Part shown: in pieces, positions 43,008 to 51,523 of the stretch
How the letters are laid out: every line of letters starts with the position of its first letter
Position numbering within the stretch: position 1 is the stretch's first letter
Assembly (NCBI GenBank): GCA_043553855.1
Contig: CP121336.1
Span: 806,001-870,000, forward strand
DNA length: 64,000 bases
DNA from: JAUIAS01 sp030425395
Lineage (GTDB): Bacteria > Pseudomonadota > Alphaproteobacteria > Rhodobacterales > Rhodobacteraceae
Reading direction: 5' to 3'
Translations under genes and position numbers: made by a program
Notes under the pieces: generated by a model
Told to the model about the DNA's origin: nothing
The model's database searches: none
Seen by the model: the letters and a program-made list of their open reading frames with translations, nothing else

Positions 43008-43949
43008 ATGGGCACACCAAACATCGGGGGCGATCTGGCCGCAACCATCACCGAAGGTGACATAAGCGTCAGCGGCGATCTGGATGACGTGGGCGGACTC
43101 ACCGGAAATACTGACGATACTTTCACCATAACCGCCCAAGGCAGCTATGGCACCGCCACGATCGACGCCGCAACGGGAACGTGGACCTATACGCTCGATA
43201 ACACCGATCTTGATGTCATCGCGCTGGATCCCGGCGATACGTTGACCGACACATTTACGGTCAACATGTTCGACAACAGCGGAATTGGGGCCGGTCAATC
43301 CGATACCGAAAACGTCACGATCACGATCGAAGGCATTCTTTGCTTTGCCGCTGGCACTCAGATCGAAACCGACGCTGGCCCGCGCCAAATCGAAACGCTG
43401 AAGGCCGGTGATATTTGCGTCACGGAAGGCGGCGATGCGCGACGGATTCGCTGGATCGGATGCCGCGCGGTGACGCAGGAAGAGCTTGCAGACAATCCGA
43501 AACTGCACCCGGTGCGGATCACCAAAGGGGCCTTGGGAGGCGGATTGCCTTTGTGCGATCTGCTGGTGTCAAGACAGCATCGGATGGTCGTCAGTTCGAA
43601 AATCGCCATGCGGATATTCGGCGTGTCAGACGTTTTGATCCCGGCCATAAAACTCATCAGCATGCCCGGCATATTTGTTGATACCGACATTTGTACGGTC
43701 ACGTATTATCACCTTCTTTTCGATCAACACGAAGTGGTTTTCGCCGAAGGCACCCCATCGGAGAGCCTGTTCACCGGCCCCGAAGCCCTTGAGACGATGG
43801 GCGCTGAGGCGATGCAGGAAATTCTGACCCTGTTTCCAGATGTGGCCAAGGCCGGCTATGCCCCCCGCCCCGCGCACCCCATTCCGTCGGCAAAACTGCA
43901 AAAGCGGCTGATTGTGCGACACCTCAAGAACAGCAGGCCACTTCTTTAG
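43008..43949 (+). CDS. VCBS-repeat plus Hint-domain protein, putative autoprocessing
   Basis: A 313-residue two-domain protein. Residues 1-110 form one VCBS-type beta repeat (DDTFTITAQGSYGTATIDAA, then TGTWTYTLDNTD and GDTLTDTFTVNMFDN), an adhesin/RTX-associated module with no lysine or cysteine. Residues 112-260 are a Hint domain opening with Cys112 in LCFAAGTQIETDAGPRQIE, followed by LKAGDICVTEGG, LLVSRQHRMVV and the C-terminal block YYHLLFDQHEVVFAEGTPSE. The nucleophilic Cys suggests N-S shift and self-cleavage releasing the VCBS half. No signal peptide is visible. It is coupled to the hlyC-like gene, three bases upstream. Biological role unknown. Confidence 0.85.
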   Translation: MGTPNIGGDLAATITEGDISVSGDLDDVGGLTGNTDDTFTITAQGSYGTATIDAATGTWTYTLDNTDLDVIALDPGDTLTDTFTVNMFDNSGIGAGQSDTENVTITIEGILCFAAGTQIETDAGPRQIETLKAGDICVTEGGDARRIRWIGCRAVTQEELADNPKLHPVRITKGALGGGLPLCDLLVSRQHRMVVSSKIAMRIFGVSDVLIPAIKLISMPGIFVDTDICTVTYYHLLFDQHEVVFAEGTPSESLFTGPEALETMGAEAMQEILTLFPDVAKAGYAPRPAHPIPSAKLQKRLIVRHLKNSRPLL

Positions 43950-44113
43950 ACCCGCCATATCGTCCGACGGCATCTTAGCCGCCAAACTCCGCACGCCCGA
44001 TGACAGTCAGGAGTCTCGGACGCTCCCGCCCGAGGAATTCACCACCCACGTTCTGGCAACCCGCGCGGGTTTCCGGCATACCCTTGTCCAAAACCGGAAC
44101 CCTTGGAGCCGAC

Positions 44114-44986
44114 ATGACCCAGATCATCCAATCCTTGTCCGAAATCTCTGAACGGTATGACGCGCTGTTCGTTGATCTGTGGGGCTGCGTGCATGATGGT
44201 GTGCGCGCCATGCCAGACGCGGTGCGCGCGCTGCAGGACTACCGCAAGACCGGCGGGACCGTCGTGCTGGTCACCAACTCTCCTCGGCCACGTTCGGGTG
44301 TCGAAGTCCAGTTGACCCAATTTGGTGTCCCCGATGATGCATGGGACACGATCGCCACTTCCGGCGACAGCGCCCGCGCCGCGATGTTCCGGGGCATTGT
44401 GGGGAGCAAGGTGTGGTTCATCGGTCAGGACCATGACGCACGCTTTTTCGATCCGCTTACAGTCTTGGAAGACCCTGTCGAAATTGAACAGGTGCCACTG
44501 GATCAGGCCGACGGTATCGTCTGTGCCGGTCCGTTCGATCCGTTGGCGGATCCTGCCGAGATGCGCCCACAGTTCCTGTATGCCAAGCAAAAGGGGCTGA
44601 AGCTTCTTTGCGCAAACCCCGACATTGTCGTGGACCGTGGCGAAACGCGGGAATGGTGTGCCGGGGCGTTGGCGCAGCTCTATACGGACATGGGCGGCGA
44701 GAGCCTCTATTTCGGCAAGCCCCACCCACCGATTTATGACTTGGCCCGGATGCGCCTGATGGCAATGGGCAAGGATATTCCCAACGCCGGCATCTTGGCC
44801 ATCGGGGATGGCGTGTTGACGGATATCGCCGGGGCGATGGGCGAAGACCTTGATTCCTTGTTCATCTCGGGAGGCCTTGCCGCGGCTGAGACCAAAACGT
44901 CGCACCAGCCTGACCCCGAGGCGCTAAACCAATACCTCGAAAGGGAAAAATCAAATCCAACCTTTGCAATCGGCTTTCTGCGATAG
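44114..44986 (+). CDS. HAD superfamily class IIA hydrolase (TIGR01459 type)
   Basis: A 290-residue NagD-like phosphatase. The first motif is DALFVDLWGCVHDG near 16 (the usual second Asp is replaced by Trp-Gly-Cys context typical of this subgroup), the second VVLVTNSPRP near 50, and the last LAIGDGVLTDIAGAMGEDLD near 235. The start at 44114 (MTQIIQSLSE) follows TTGGAG. Substrate unknown; relatives act on sugar or nucleotide phosphates. Confidence 0.85.
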   Translation: MTQIIQSLSEISERYDALFVDLWGCVHDGVRAMPDAVRALQDYRKTGGTVVLVTNSPRPRSGVEVQLTQFGVPDDAWDTIATSGDSARAAMFRGIVGSKVWFIGQDHDARFFDPLTVLEDPVEIEQVPLDQADGIVCAGPFDPLADPAEMRPQFLYAKQKGLKLLCANPDIVVDRGETREWCAGALAQLYTDMGGESLYFGKPHPPIYDLARMRLMAMGKDIPNAGILAIGDGVLTDIAGAMGEDLDSLFISGGLAAAETKTSHQPDPEALNQYLEREKSNPTFAIGFLR

Positions 44987-45015
44987 GTATTTTCCCCCTT
45001 GCTTTTCTGCGTGCG

Positions 45016-45067
45016 CAAAGTAATAAAGTTGCCAACAACGGCGTCTTGTCGGTTTTTTATTACTTTG
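45016..45067. repeat. 12-bp perfect inverted repeat upstream of the MaoC gene
   Basis: CAAAGTAATAAA (45016-45027) and TTTATTACTTTG (45056-45067) flank a 28-nt loop. The AT-rich arms stand out in this GC-rich sequence. The repeat ends 22 bp before the MaoC start, just ahead of its AGGAGG site. It could be an operator pair, an mRNA stem controlling translation, or the terminator of the HAD gene. Confidence 0.6.
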
Positions 45068-45089
45068 CCAGGCTCAGCAGGAGGGTCAC

Positions 45090-45533
45090 ATGTTGGACAA
45101 TCTTCCCCGCGGAACGATCTGTATAGAAGATATCGAGATGGGCATGACGCGCCACCTGCGCAAAGTCGTGACCGACGAAGATATCGAGATGTTCGCCCAG
45201 GTTTCAACCGACCGAAACCCCGTTCATCTTGACGATGACTACGCTCGCGACACGATTTTCGAAGGCCGGATTGCCCACGGCATGCTGACCGCCGGTTTGA
45301 TTTCGGCGGTGATCGGTGAACAACTTCCCGGTCACGGCACCGTATATATGGGGCAGTCGCTCAAGTTTTTGGCACCCGTGCGTCCGGGCGATACCGTCTA
45401 TGCCGAGGTCAAAGTCGTTGACATCGAAATGTCCAAGCGTCGCGTCAAACTGGACTGTCATTGCGCCGTGGAAGGCAAGAAAGTCCTGATCGGTGAAGCC
45501 ATGGTGCTTGCACCCAGCCGCAAGTTCGACTGA
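45090..45533 (+). CDS. MaoC family dehydratase, (R)-specific enoyl-CoA hydratase-like
   Basis: A 147-residue hot-dog-fold protein. The hydratase motif is intact: VSTDRNPVHLDDDYARD near residue 39 (catalytic Asp and His), followed by GRIAHGMLTAGLISAVIGEQ near 62. It resembles PhaJ, which makes (R)-3-hydroxyacyl-CoA. A strong AGGAGG lies 5 nt before the ATG. An unusual inverted repeat precedes it. Confidence 0.9.
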   Translation: MLDNLPRGTICIEDIEMGMTRHLRKVVTDEDIEMFAQVSTDRNPVHLDDDYARDTIFEGRIAHGMLTAGLISAVIGEQLPGHGTVYMGQSLKFLAPVRPGDTVYAEVKVVDIEMSKRRVKLDCHCAVEGKKVLIGEAMVLAPSRKFD

Positions 45534-45583
45534 CAGCACGATAGACGCTTGATCCTGCGCGCCCCTGCCGCTACCCATCGGCC

Positions 45584-46516
45584 ATGCGGATCATCCGAGA
45601 TTATCATTTCGTCACCCCAGAAGATCGCGGCGCCAGCGCTGCGATCGGCAATTTTGACGGTGTGCACCTTGGCCACCAGTCGGTCATCGGGATCGCCCGC
45701 GATGCGGCCCCCGACGCCCCGCTGGGCGTGCTCACATTTGAACCGCACCCGCGAGAGTATTTTGCCCCCGAGGCCCCCCCCTTTCGACTCATGGGGAGCA
45801 AAGCGCGCGCTTCGCGGTTGGCCAAGCTGGGTGTTGAACGGCTCTATGAGTTGAACTTCAACGCCGCCCTCGCCGCGCTCAGCCCGCAAGAATTTGCCCG
45901 CACCGTCATCTGCGATGGTTTGGGCCTGCGCCATGTCGTTGTCGGGGCGGATTTCTGCTTTGGCAAGGGCCGCGCGGGAACAGCCGCAGATTTGCAACGC
46001 TTTGGTGCGGAAATGGGCTTTGGCGTGACCATCGCGGAGTTGCTGGAAAACGAACGCGAAACAGTGTCGTCAACGGCGATCCGGCAGGCTCTGACCGATG
46101 GGCGTCCCCGCGACGTCGCGGCGATGCTTGGCCACTGGCACCGCATTGAAGGCGTTGTAATCGGTGGCGAACAACGCGGCCGCGAACTGGGATATCCTAC
46201 CGCGAATATGTCCATTGATGGGCTGCACCGACCGGCCTTTGGTGTCTATGCGGTTCTGGTGGATGTTCTCGACGGTCCGCACAAGGGCAGCTATCAGGGT
46301 GCGGCATCACTCGGCATTCGGCCGATGTTTGACGGTGATCACCCCAATATAGAAACCTTCCTGTTTGATTTTTCAGGTGATCTTTATGGCAGCACGCTGT
46401 CCGTGGCGCTTGTCGACTTCCTGCGGCCCGAACTGAAATTTGACGGGCTGGACGCACTTATTGAACAGATGGACGCCGATTGCGCGCGTGCGCGGACGAT
46501 CCTGAGCGCCGCATGA
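45584..46516 (+). CDS. ribF: Bifunctional riboflavin kinase/FAD synthetase
   Basis: Makes FMN and then FAD from riboflavin. The 310 residues comprise an N-terminal nucleotidyltransferase domain (IGNFDGVHLGHQSVI near 22, later ETVSSTAIRQAL) and a C-terminal riboflavin kinase domain (GRELGYPTANM near 200, then SLGIRPMFDGDHPNIETFLF). Its stop overlaps the YcgN-type gene start by four bases. Confidence 0.96.
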   Translation: MRIIRDYHFVTPEDRGASAAIGNFDGVHLGHQSVIGIARDAAPDAPLGVLTFEPHPREYFAPEAPPFRLMGSKARASRLAKLGVERLYELNFNAALAALSPQEFARTVICDGLGLRHVVVGADFCFGKGRAGTAADLQRFGAEMGFGVTIAELLENERETVSSTAIRQALTDGRPRDVAAMLGHWHRIEGVVIGGEQRGRELGYPTANMSIDGLHRPAFGVYAVLVDVLDGPHKGSYQGAASLGIRPMFDGDHPNIETFLFDFSGDLYGSTLSVALVDFLRPELKFDGLDALIEQMDADCARARTILSAA

Positions 46517-46986
46517 CCGATAATCCGATCCATCGCGGCCCCCTGTCGCCCCGGTTCTGGGAACGTAAGCCCCTTACCAAAATGACCCAGGCGGAATGGG
46601 AGGCGCTGTGCGACGGTTGCGGAAAATGCTGCCTGAACAAGCTTGAGGACGAAGACACCGGCGAAGTGGCCCTGACCCGCGTCGCCTGCCGCCTGCTGGA
46701 CGATGCCACCTGCCTGTGCACCCATTATGAGAACCGCCATCAATTCGTGCCGGACTGCATCGTTCTGCGGCCTGACAATCTTGACACGCATGCCTACTGG
46801 ATGCCCGAGACCTGCGCCTATCGGCTGTTATGGCAGGGAAAACCACTGTTCGACTGGCACCCACTGGTTTCCGGACGCCCCGAAAGCGTTCATGAGGCAG
46901 GAATTTCCATGCGCGGTCAAACCCTGTCCGAGTTCGATATTCCGCTGGAAGAGTGGGAAGATCACATCATCGAGGAGCCATTGTAA
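46513..46986 (+). CDS. YcgN family cysteine-cluster protein
   Basis: A 157-residue protein with the UPF0153/YkgJ-like zinc or iron cluster CDGCGKCCLNKLEDE near 33, plus ACRLLDDATCLCTHYENR and CIVLRPDNL. WMPETCAYRLLWQGKPLFDW is typical of YcgN. Function is unassigned. The start at 46513 overlaps the ribF stop (ATGA), and its TAA overlaps the next ATG by one base. Confidence 0.88.
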   Translation: MTDNPIHRGPLSPRFWERKPLTKMTQAEWEALCDGCGKCCLNKLEDEDTGEVALTRVACRLLDDATCLCTHYENRHQFVPDCIVLRPDNLDTHAYWMPETCAYRLLWQGKPLFDWHPLVSGRPESVHEAGISMRGQTLSEFDIPLEEWEDHIIEEPL

Positions 46987-48029
46987 TGTTCTTTGCCTCA
47001 GACAACGCAGGCCCGGCCCATCCCGACGTCATGCAAGCTCTTGTTCAGGCCAATCAGGGGTATGCCGCGGCCTATGGCAGCGACGCGCTGATGGACGACG
47101 TGCGCGCCCGCATCCGCGATCTTTTCGAAGCCCCCGATGCTGCTGTGTATCTGGTGGCCACCGGCACCGCTGCCAACTCGCTTGCTCTGGCTACGCTATG
47201 CGCGCCCTACGAGACCGTGTTTTGCAGCCCCGTGGCCCATATCCACGAGGACGAATGCAACGCGCCCGAATTCTATTCCGGCGGAGCCAAGCTGACCCTT
47301 GTGGGTGACGGTGACAAGATGACGGCCCAGACGTTGCGCACGGCGATCGAAAATGAGGGCACCCGTGGCGTGCACGGCCCACAGCGTGGACCGGTTTCCA
47401 TTACGCAGGTCACTGAACGCGGAACGGTCTATTCCCTCGATGAACTGCGCGCGCTCTGCGCGACAGCCGCCGAATTCGGCCTTCCGGTTCACCTTGACGG
47501 TGCCCGGTTTGCCAATGCGCTGGTCGCTTTGGAGTGCACGCCCGCCGAAATGACGTGGAAGGCCGGTGTGAACGCGGTCAGCTTTGGCGGCACCAAGAAC
47601 GGATTGCTTGGCGTGGAAGCGGTTGTGTTTTTTGATCCCGCAAAGGCCTGGGAATTTGAACTGCGTCGAAAGCGCGGCGCGCATTTGTTTTCCAAGCACC
47701 GCTATCTGTCGGCGCAAATGCTTGCCTATCTCACCGATGATCTGTGGTTACGCACCGCCCGCATGGCAAACGACAACGCGCGCTACCTTGCCAGTGGTCT
47801 GCGGCGCGCGGGTGTCGAATTCGCGCACGAGCCTCAGGCCAACACGATCTTTGCCCGGATGACCCGACGGACGCACCGGACCCTGCACGCGGCAGGAGTG
47901 GCCTATCATCTCTGGGACGGCGCGCTTGACGGCACTGACGAAGACGCTCTGATTACCGCGCGTTTCGTGTGTGACTGGTCGATCCCCCGAGAGGAGATCG
48001 ACCGCTTTCTTGCTCTGCTGGATGCCTGA
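46986..48029 (+). CDS. Threonine aldolase (low-specificity, PLP-dependent)
   Basis: Cleaves threonine or allo-threonine to glycine and acetaldehyde. The 347-residue protein has MFFASDNAGPAHPDVMQAL, the PLP-stacking HIHEDECNAPEFYSGG near 82, VHLDGARFANALVAL near 165 and the PLP lysine in VSFGGTKNGLLG near 197. GAGGAG lies before the start, which overlaps the previous stop (TAATG). It ends the ribF-led unit. Confidence 0.9.
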   Translation: MFFASDNAGPAHPDVMQALVQANQGYAAAYGSDALMDDVRARIRDLFEAPDAAVYLVATGTAANSLALATLCAPYETVFCSPVAHIHEDECNAPEFYSGGAKLTLVGDGDKMTAQTLRTAIENEGTRGVHGPQRGPVSITQVTERGTVYSLDELRALCATAAEFGLPVHLDGARFANALVALECTPAEMTWKAGVNAVSFGGTKNGLLGVEAVVFFDPAKAWEFELRRKRGAHLFSKHRYLSAQMLAYLTDDLWLRTARMANDNARYLASGLRRAGVEFAHEPQANTIFARMTRRTHRTLHAAGVAYHLWDGALDGTDEDALITARFVCDWSIPREEIDRFLALLDA

Positions 48030-48047
48030 CCATAAACTGGCGGGCCC

Positions 48048-48851
48048 TCAGCTCTCGGTGAACAAATCCCGCAGAATGGCGGCTGTCTCTTGCGGATGGC
48101 TGATGGGTGCCATGTGGCCTGCCCCTTCGATCACCTCAATGCGGGCGTTGGGCAACCGCTCAGCCAACCCATCAAGAACCGGGATGATCACAGGATGGCT
48201 TTGATCCCCGCGCACCAACCGGATCGGCATGGTCAGTGATGACATGACGCTGTCCTCCAGCAATCCCTCGGTGTCCTGGTAAATTGCCGCACTACAGGCC
48301 GAAACCACTGGAATGGCCCGGACCATCGCATTGCGCGCGGCTTCTGGCATATCTGCCCACCGGGCACCATTGGCCCACATACGGTTGAAGAGGCGCGCCG
48401 ACATCTCGTCGTCCCCCTGTTTATAAGCCTCGTGAAACGGGAGCGCTTCTGCGTCATGAGCGGCGACCACGTCGGGCGCGCGATCCATGGCCGCCTTGAA
48501 GAATACGGGTTCAATCAGGGTCAGGCTGCGCACCTTTTGCGGGGCCAGCGCCGCCGCCCTAAGTGCGACCATCGCGCCGAAAGAATGGCCGACGACGTCC
48601 ATGCCATCCTCAAGCATGTCGAAGGCCTGCCGCCAGCCAAGCGCGAAATAATCGCTTTGGCGATCCCAATCGGGGCTTCGCCCATGGCTGGGCATGTCAA
48701 ATGATGTCAGGCGCGCCTCGCCTGTCAACGCGCGGGCAAGCGCCTTCCATGCGCCGGAATGCGCCAGCGTGCAGTGGATCGCCAAAAGATGGCGCGGCCC
48801 CTCGCCAAAATCGGTGGTGTAGAGCGGATCGGAAGCTGCCGCTGCTGTCAT
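48048..48851 (-). CDS. Alpha/beta-hydrolase family protein
   Basis: A 267-residue hydrolase. The nucleophile elbow VVGHSFGAMVALRAAAL is near 87, the oxyanion region LLAIHCTLAHSGAW near 23, and the final His is in IEGAGHMAPISHP near 245. No signal peptide. Its ATG overlaps the isomerase stop by four bases, so the pair may act in one degradation route. Substrate unknown. Confidence 0.88.
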   Translation of the reverse strand: MTAAAASDPLYTTDFGEGPRHLLAIHCTLAHSGAWKALARALTGEARLTSFDMPSHGRSPDWDRQSDYFALGWRQAFDMLEDGMDVVGHSFGAMVALRAAALAPQKVRSLTLIEPVFFKAAMDRAPDVVAAHDAEALPFHEAYKQGDDEMSARLFNRMWANGARWADMPEAARNAMVRAIPVVSACSAAIYQDTEGLLEDSVMSSLTMPIRLVRGDQSHPVIIPVLDGLAERLPNARIEVIEGAGHMAPISHPQETAAILRDLFTES

Positions 48852-49450
48852 TGCGCCGCCTCGGCCAAGGCCGCATCAAGATATTCCAGCCGATCCTGCC
48901 CCCAGAACCTTTGATCTCCGTCGGTGATGTAAAATGGTGCGCCGAAAACCCCGCGCGATACCGCCTCTTCCAGGTTGGCGGGATAGATTTCCGCCCCCGT
49001 CAACAACCCGCTATCGGCCAATGCCGGATCAAAGCCGGCCGCCTCAAGGCAGGCGCGCACGATGGTATCCTCGGCGATGTCCTTGTCTTCGGCCCAACAC
49101 GCCCGAAGAATGCCGTGGACCAGCGCACCGACATCGCCGCCGCCCGCCTTCTGAGCCGCGATAATCGCATAAGATGATGGGGCCGCATTTGTCGGCCAGT
49201 GGGCGGGATTGAGATTGAACGCCATGCCCAGTTTGCGGGCCTGTCTAGGCAGTTCCTGCGCGCGATATTCAAGACGCGAGGGGTGACGTTTGGGCGGTGG
49301 CGTACCACCTGTGCGATCAAACAGGGCCACGATGTCCAATGGCTTGTAGTCCACGCTCGCCCCGTGTTGCGCGGCGATTTTTTCCAGCCGCATGCCCGCC
49401 AGATAAGCGTAAGGGCTCAGCGTGGAGAAAAAGTAGTCGATATGCGCCAT
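48848..49450 (-). CDS. 2-hydroxychromene-2-carboxylate isomerase family (DsbA-like, kappa GST)
   Basis: A 200-residue thioredoxin-fold protein. IDYFFSTLSPYAYLAGMRLE at the N terminus places the conserved Ser (about 8-11) where glutathione is activated. The C-terminal GVFGAPFYITDGDQRFWGQD is the family signature. The start at 49448-49450 follows AAGGGA; a longer frame to 49516 lacks family character. It is the first gene of a two-gene unit with the hydrolase. Naphthalene-type substrates are known for the family but not implied here. Confidence 0.88.
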   Translation of the reverse strand: MAHIDYFFSTLSPYAYLAGMRLEKIAAQHGASVDYKPLDIVALFDRTGGTPPPKRHPSRLEYRAQELPRQARKLGMAFNLNPAHWPTNAAPSSYAIIAAQKAGGGDVGALVHGILRACWAEDKDIAEDTIVRACLEAAGFDPALADSGLLTGAEIYPANLEEAVSRGVFGAPFYITDGDQRFWGQDRLEYLDAALAEAAQ

Positions 49451-49557
49451 TTCGAATTTATCCCTTCCCAAAACTATGCGCGACGGTAAGGCCATGCTAA
49501 GCGGTGTCAACATCACGAATCTGTCACACTCGTGACGCCTGCCGGGAACCTCACGTC

Positions 49558-50577
49558 ATGCCTCTTTTGAACGAACCCAAGCTGATCGCCGGGAACGCAA
49601 ACCGTCCCTTGGCCGAATCAATTGCACGCCGAATGTCTATTCATCGCGGCATGAACGTCGGCCTGGTCGATGCCCGTGTTGAACGGTTCAACGATGGCGA
49701 AATTTTTGTCGAAGTGTTTGAAAATGTGCGTGGCGAAGACATGTTCATAATTCAGCCTACGTCGAACCCCGCAAATGACAACCTGATGGAATTGCTGATC
49801 ATGGCCGACGCTCTGCGCCGGTCATCGGCATCGCGGATCACAGCCGTTCTGCCCTATTTCGGTTATGCCCGCCAAGATCGCCGGACCAAGGCGCGGACCC
49901 CGATCAGCGCCAAGCTGGTGGCCAACATGCTGGTTGAGGCCGGGATCGAACGGGTTCTGACGATGGATCTGCACGCAGCGCAGATCCAGGGTTTTTTCGA
50001 TATCCCCGTGGATAACCTTTATGCGTCGCCGATCTTTGCGCTGGACGTGCTGACCCAGTTCAAGGATCGTCTCGATGATCTGATGGTCGTCTCACCAGAC
50101 GTCGGTGGCGTCGCTCGGGCACGCGAACTGGCCAAGCGGATCAACGCTCCGCTGTCGATTGTGGACAAACGACGCGAGAAGGCCGGCGAAGTGGCCGAAA
50201 TGAAGGTGATCGGCAACGTCGAAGGCAAGGTGTGCCTGATCGTGGACGACATGTGCGACACTGCTGGAACCTTGTGCAAGGCCGCAGAAGTTCTCATGGA
50301 GCACGGTGCCAAAGAGGTGCATTCCTATATCACCCACGGCGTGATGAGCGGCCCCGCGGTGGAACGGGTCACCAACTCCGTTATGAAGAGCCTTGTGCTC
50401 ACCGATTCCATTCAGCCCACCGATGCCGTCAGCACCGCGCCCAACATCCGCATCGTGCCCACGGCACCGCTTTTTGCGCAGGCCATCCTGAACATCTGGC
50501 ACGGCACCTCGGTATCGTCCCTCTTCGAGGCGGATACGCTCACTCCGATTTACGAAGCAATGTACAACGTTCGGTAA
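49558..50577 (+). CDS. prs: Ribose-phosphate pyrophosphokinase
   Basis: Makes PRPP from ribose 5-phosphate and ATP. The 339-residue protein has FNDGEIFVEVFENVRGED near 45, YFGYARQDRRTKARTPISAK near 103, the metal-binding MDLHAAQIQGFFDIPVDNL near 140 and the PRPP loop CLIVDDMCDTAGTLCKAAE near 226. The start at 49558 (MPLLNEPKLIAGN) is chosen; a GTG at 49504 would add 18 residues. A strong terminator follows. Confidence 0.96.
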   Translation: MPLLNEPKLIAGNANRPLAESIARRMSIHRGMNVGLVDARVERFNDGEIFVEVFENVRGEDMFIIQPTSNPANDNLMELLIMADALRRSSASRITAVLPYFGYARQDRRTKARTPISAKLVANMLVEAGIERVLTMDLHAAQIQGFFDIPVDNLYASPIFALDVLTQFKDRLDDLMVVSPDVGGVARARELAKRINAPLSIVDKRREKAGEVAEMKVIGNVEGKVCLIVDDMCDTAGTLCKAAEVLMEHGAKEVHSYITHGVMSGPAVERVTNSVMKSLVLTDSIQPTDAVSTAPNIRIVPTAPLFAQAILNIWHGTSVSSLFEADTLTPIYEAMYNVR

Positions 50578-50600
50578 ACGGAAATTCTTCCCAAAGACAA

Positions 50601-50626
50601 AAGGCAACCTCCGGGTTGCCTTTTTT
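50601..50626. terminator. Terminator between convergent prs and lectin genes
   Basis: Stem AAGGCAACC/GGTTGCCTT with a TCCG loop is followed by TTTT on the plus strand; the minus strand also shows TTTTGTCTTT. It likely ends both convergent transcripts. Confidence 0.88.
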
Positions 50627-50628
50627 AG

Positions 50629-50982
50629 TTATAGTAGGTCGTCCCATCCGTCCGGATCACCGATCTTGCCGAATGCAATCCAGCTTGCGTGGATGCGCGC
50701 CACACGACTGTCGGCCCAAGTTCTGAACATGAGATCAAAGCCCTGACGTGTCACATTCTCCGAAGAGATATCCGCCCTGATGGATGGGCCTGTGGACATA
50801 TCGAGCAGGGAAAACGACACATGCACAATCGGCGGTTCCCGGAACGGTTCCGCGAAACGGACCTTTGCCCGTCGTTCCCGTGATCCTTCGCTGACCCACA
50901 TTGGGCCACCCGTTTCGAAATCCGCAAATATCTGGATATCGCCCTGATCGATTCCCAATAGGTGACCGGATATTTTTTTCAT
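50629..50982 (-). CDS. H-type lectin domain protein
   Basis: A 117-residue single-domain protein. The H-type lectin pattern is visible: KVRFAEPFREPPIVHVSFSL near 40, ENVTRQGFDLMFRTWADSRV near 74 and ARIHASWIAFG. In snail agglutinins this fold binds N-acetylgalactosamine. No signal peptide is present and the Shine-Dalgarno is weak. It lies 105 bp downstream of atpC with a terminator between. Its ligand here is unknown. Confidence 0.82.
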   Translation of the reverse strand: MKKISGHLLGIDQGDIQIFADFETGGPMWVSEGSRERRAKVRFAEPFREPPIVHVSFSLLDMSTGPSIRADISSENVTRQGFDLMFRTWADSRVARIHASWIAFGKIGDPDGWDDLL

Positions 50983-51045
50983 GTCGTCATTTGTCCCTTG
51001 GCCGGATCGACATTAGCCGTGCCGGGATATGCCCTCAACAACGAA

Positions 51046-51069
51046 AAAGGGCGCCCGAAGGCGCCCTTT
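51046..51069 (-). terminator. Terminator of the atpHAGDC operon
   Basis: Perfect 10-bp stem AAAGGGCGCC/GGCGCCCTTT with a tetraloop, followed on the minus strand by TTCGTTG after a T-rich arm end. It lies 18 bp past the atpC stop. Confidence 0.88.
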
Positions 51070-51086
51070 GTCAAAATCGGCGTGGA

Positions 51087-51512
51087 TCAAAGCGACGGCT
51101 GCTTCGGGCTCAGCCCGATCGCCGTGCCCATTGCAACCATGTCCGCCAACAGTTTGGCGGCGGCATCTACCGGGCCATTGGCCTCCTTGGTTGCGCTATA
51201 GGCGGCTTGTGCCTCGTCCATCATGCTGTCCAGAATATCCTGTGTCATGTCGCCCTTGGGGACCGCGCGTTCGGCCAGAACCGAAAGCCCGGTAATTCCC
51301 ATTTCGGCGAAACCGCCGGTCACGACATATTCCTCGGTGCCTTTGGGGCCTTCAGCCATAAGGACACCGGGACGCAGCGTGGTGATCACAGGGGCATGGC
51401 TCGGCATTGCCGTCATGTCCCCGTCCGCGCCCGGAATCTGGACCGCGCTCACTTCGAACGACGCAAGTCTGCGTTCGGGTGAGACAAGGTCAAATTGCAT
51501 CGTATCTGCCAT
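51087..51512 (-). CDS. atpC: F1 ATP synthase subunit epsilon
   Basis: Rotor-stalk and regulatory subunit, 141 residues. MQFDLVSPERRLASFEVSAV opens the N-terminal beta-sandwich; DMTAMPSHAPVITTLRPGVL and EEYVVTGGFAEMG are conserved, and a short helical C terminus follows. Last gene of the operon, 11 bp after atpD. Confidence 0.95.
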   Translation of the reverse strand: MADTMQFDLVSPERRLASFEVSAVQIPGADGDMTAMPSHAPVITTLRPGVLMAEGPKGTEEYVVTGGFAEMGITGLSVLAERAVPKGDMTQDILDSMMDEAQAAYSATKEANGPVDAAAKLLADMVAMGTAIGLSPKQPSL

Positions 51513-51523
51513 CAGGCTGCTCC

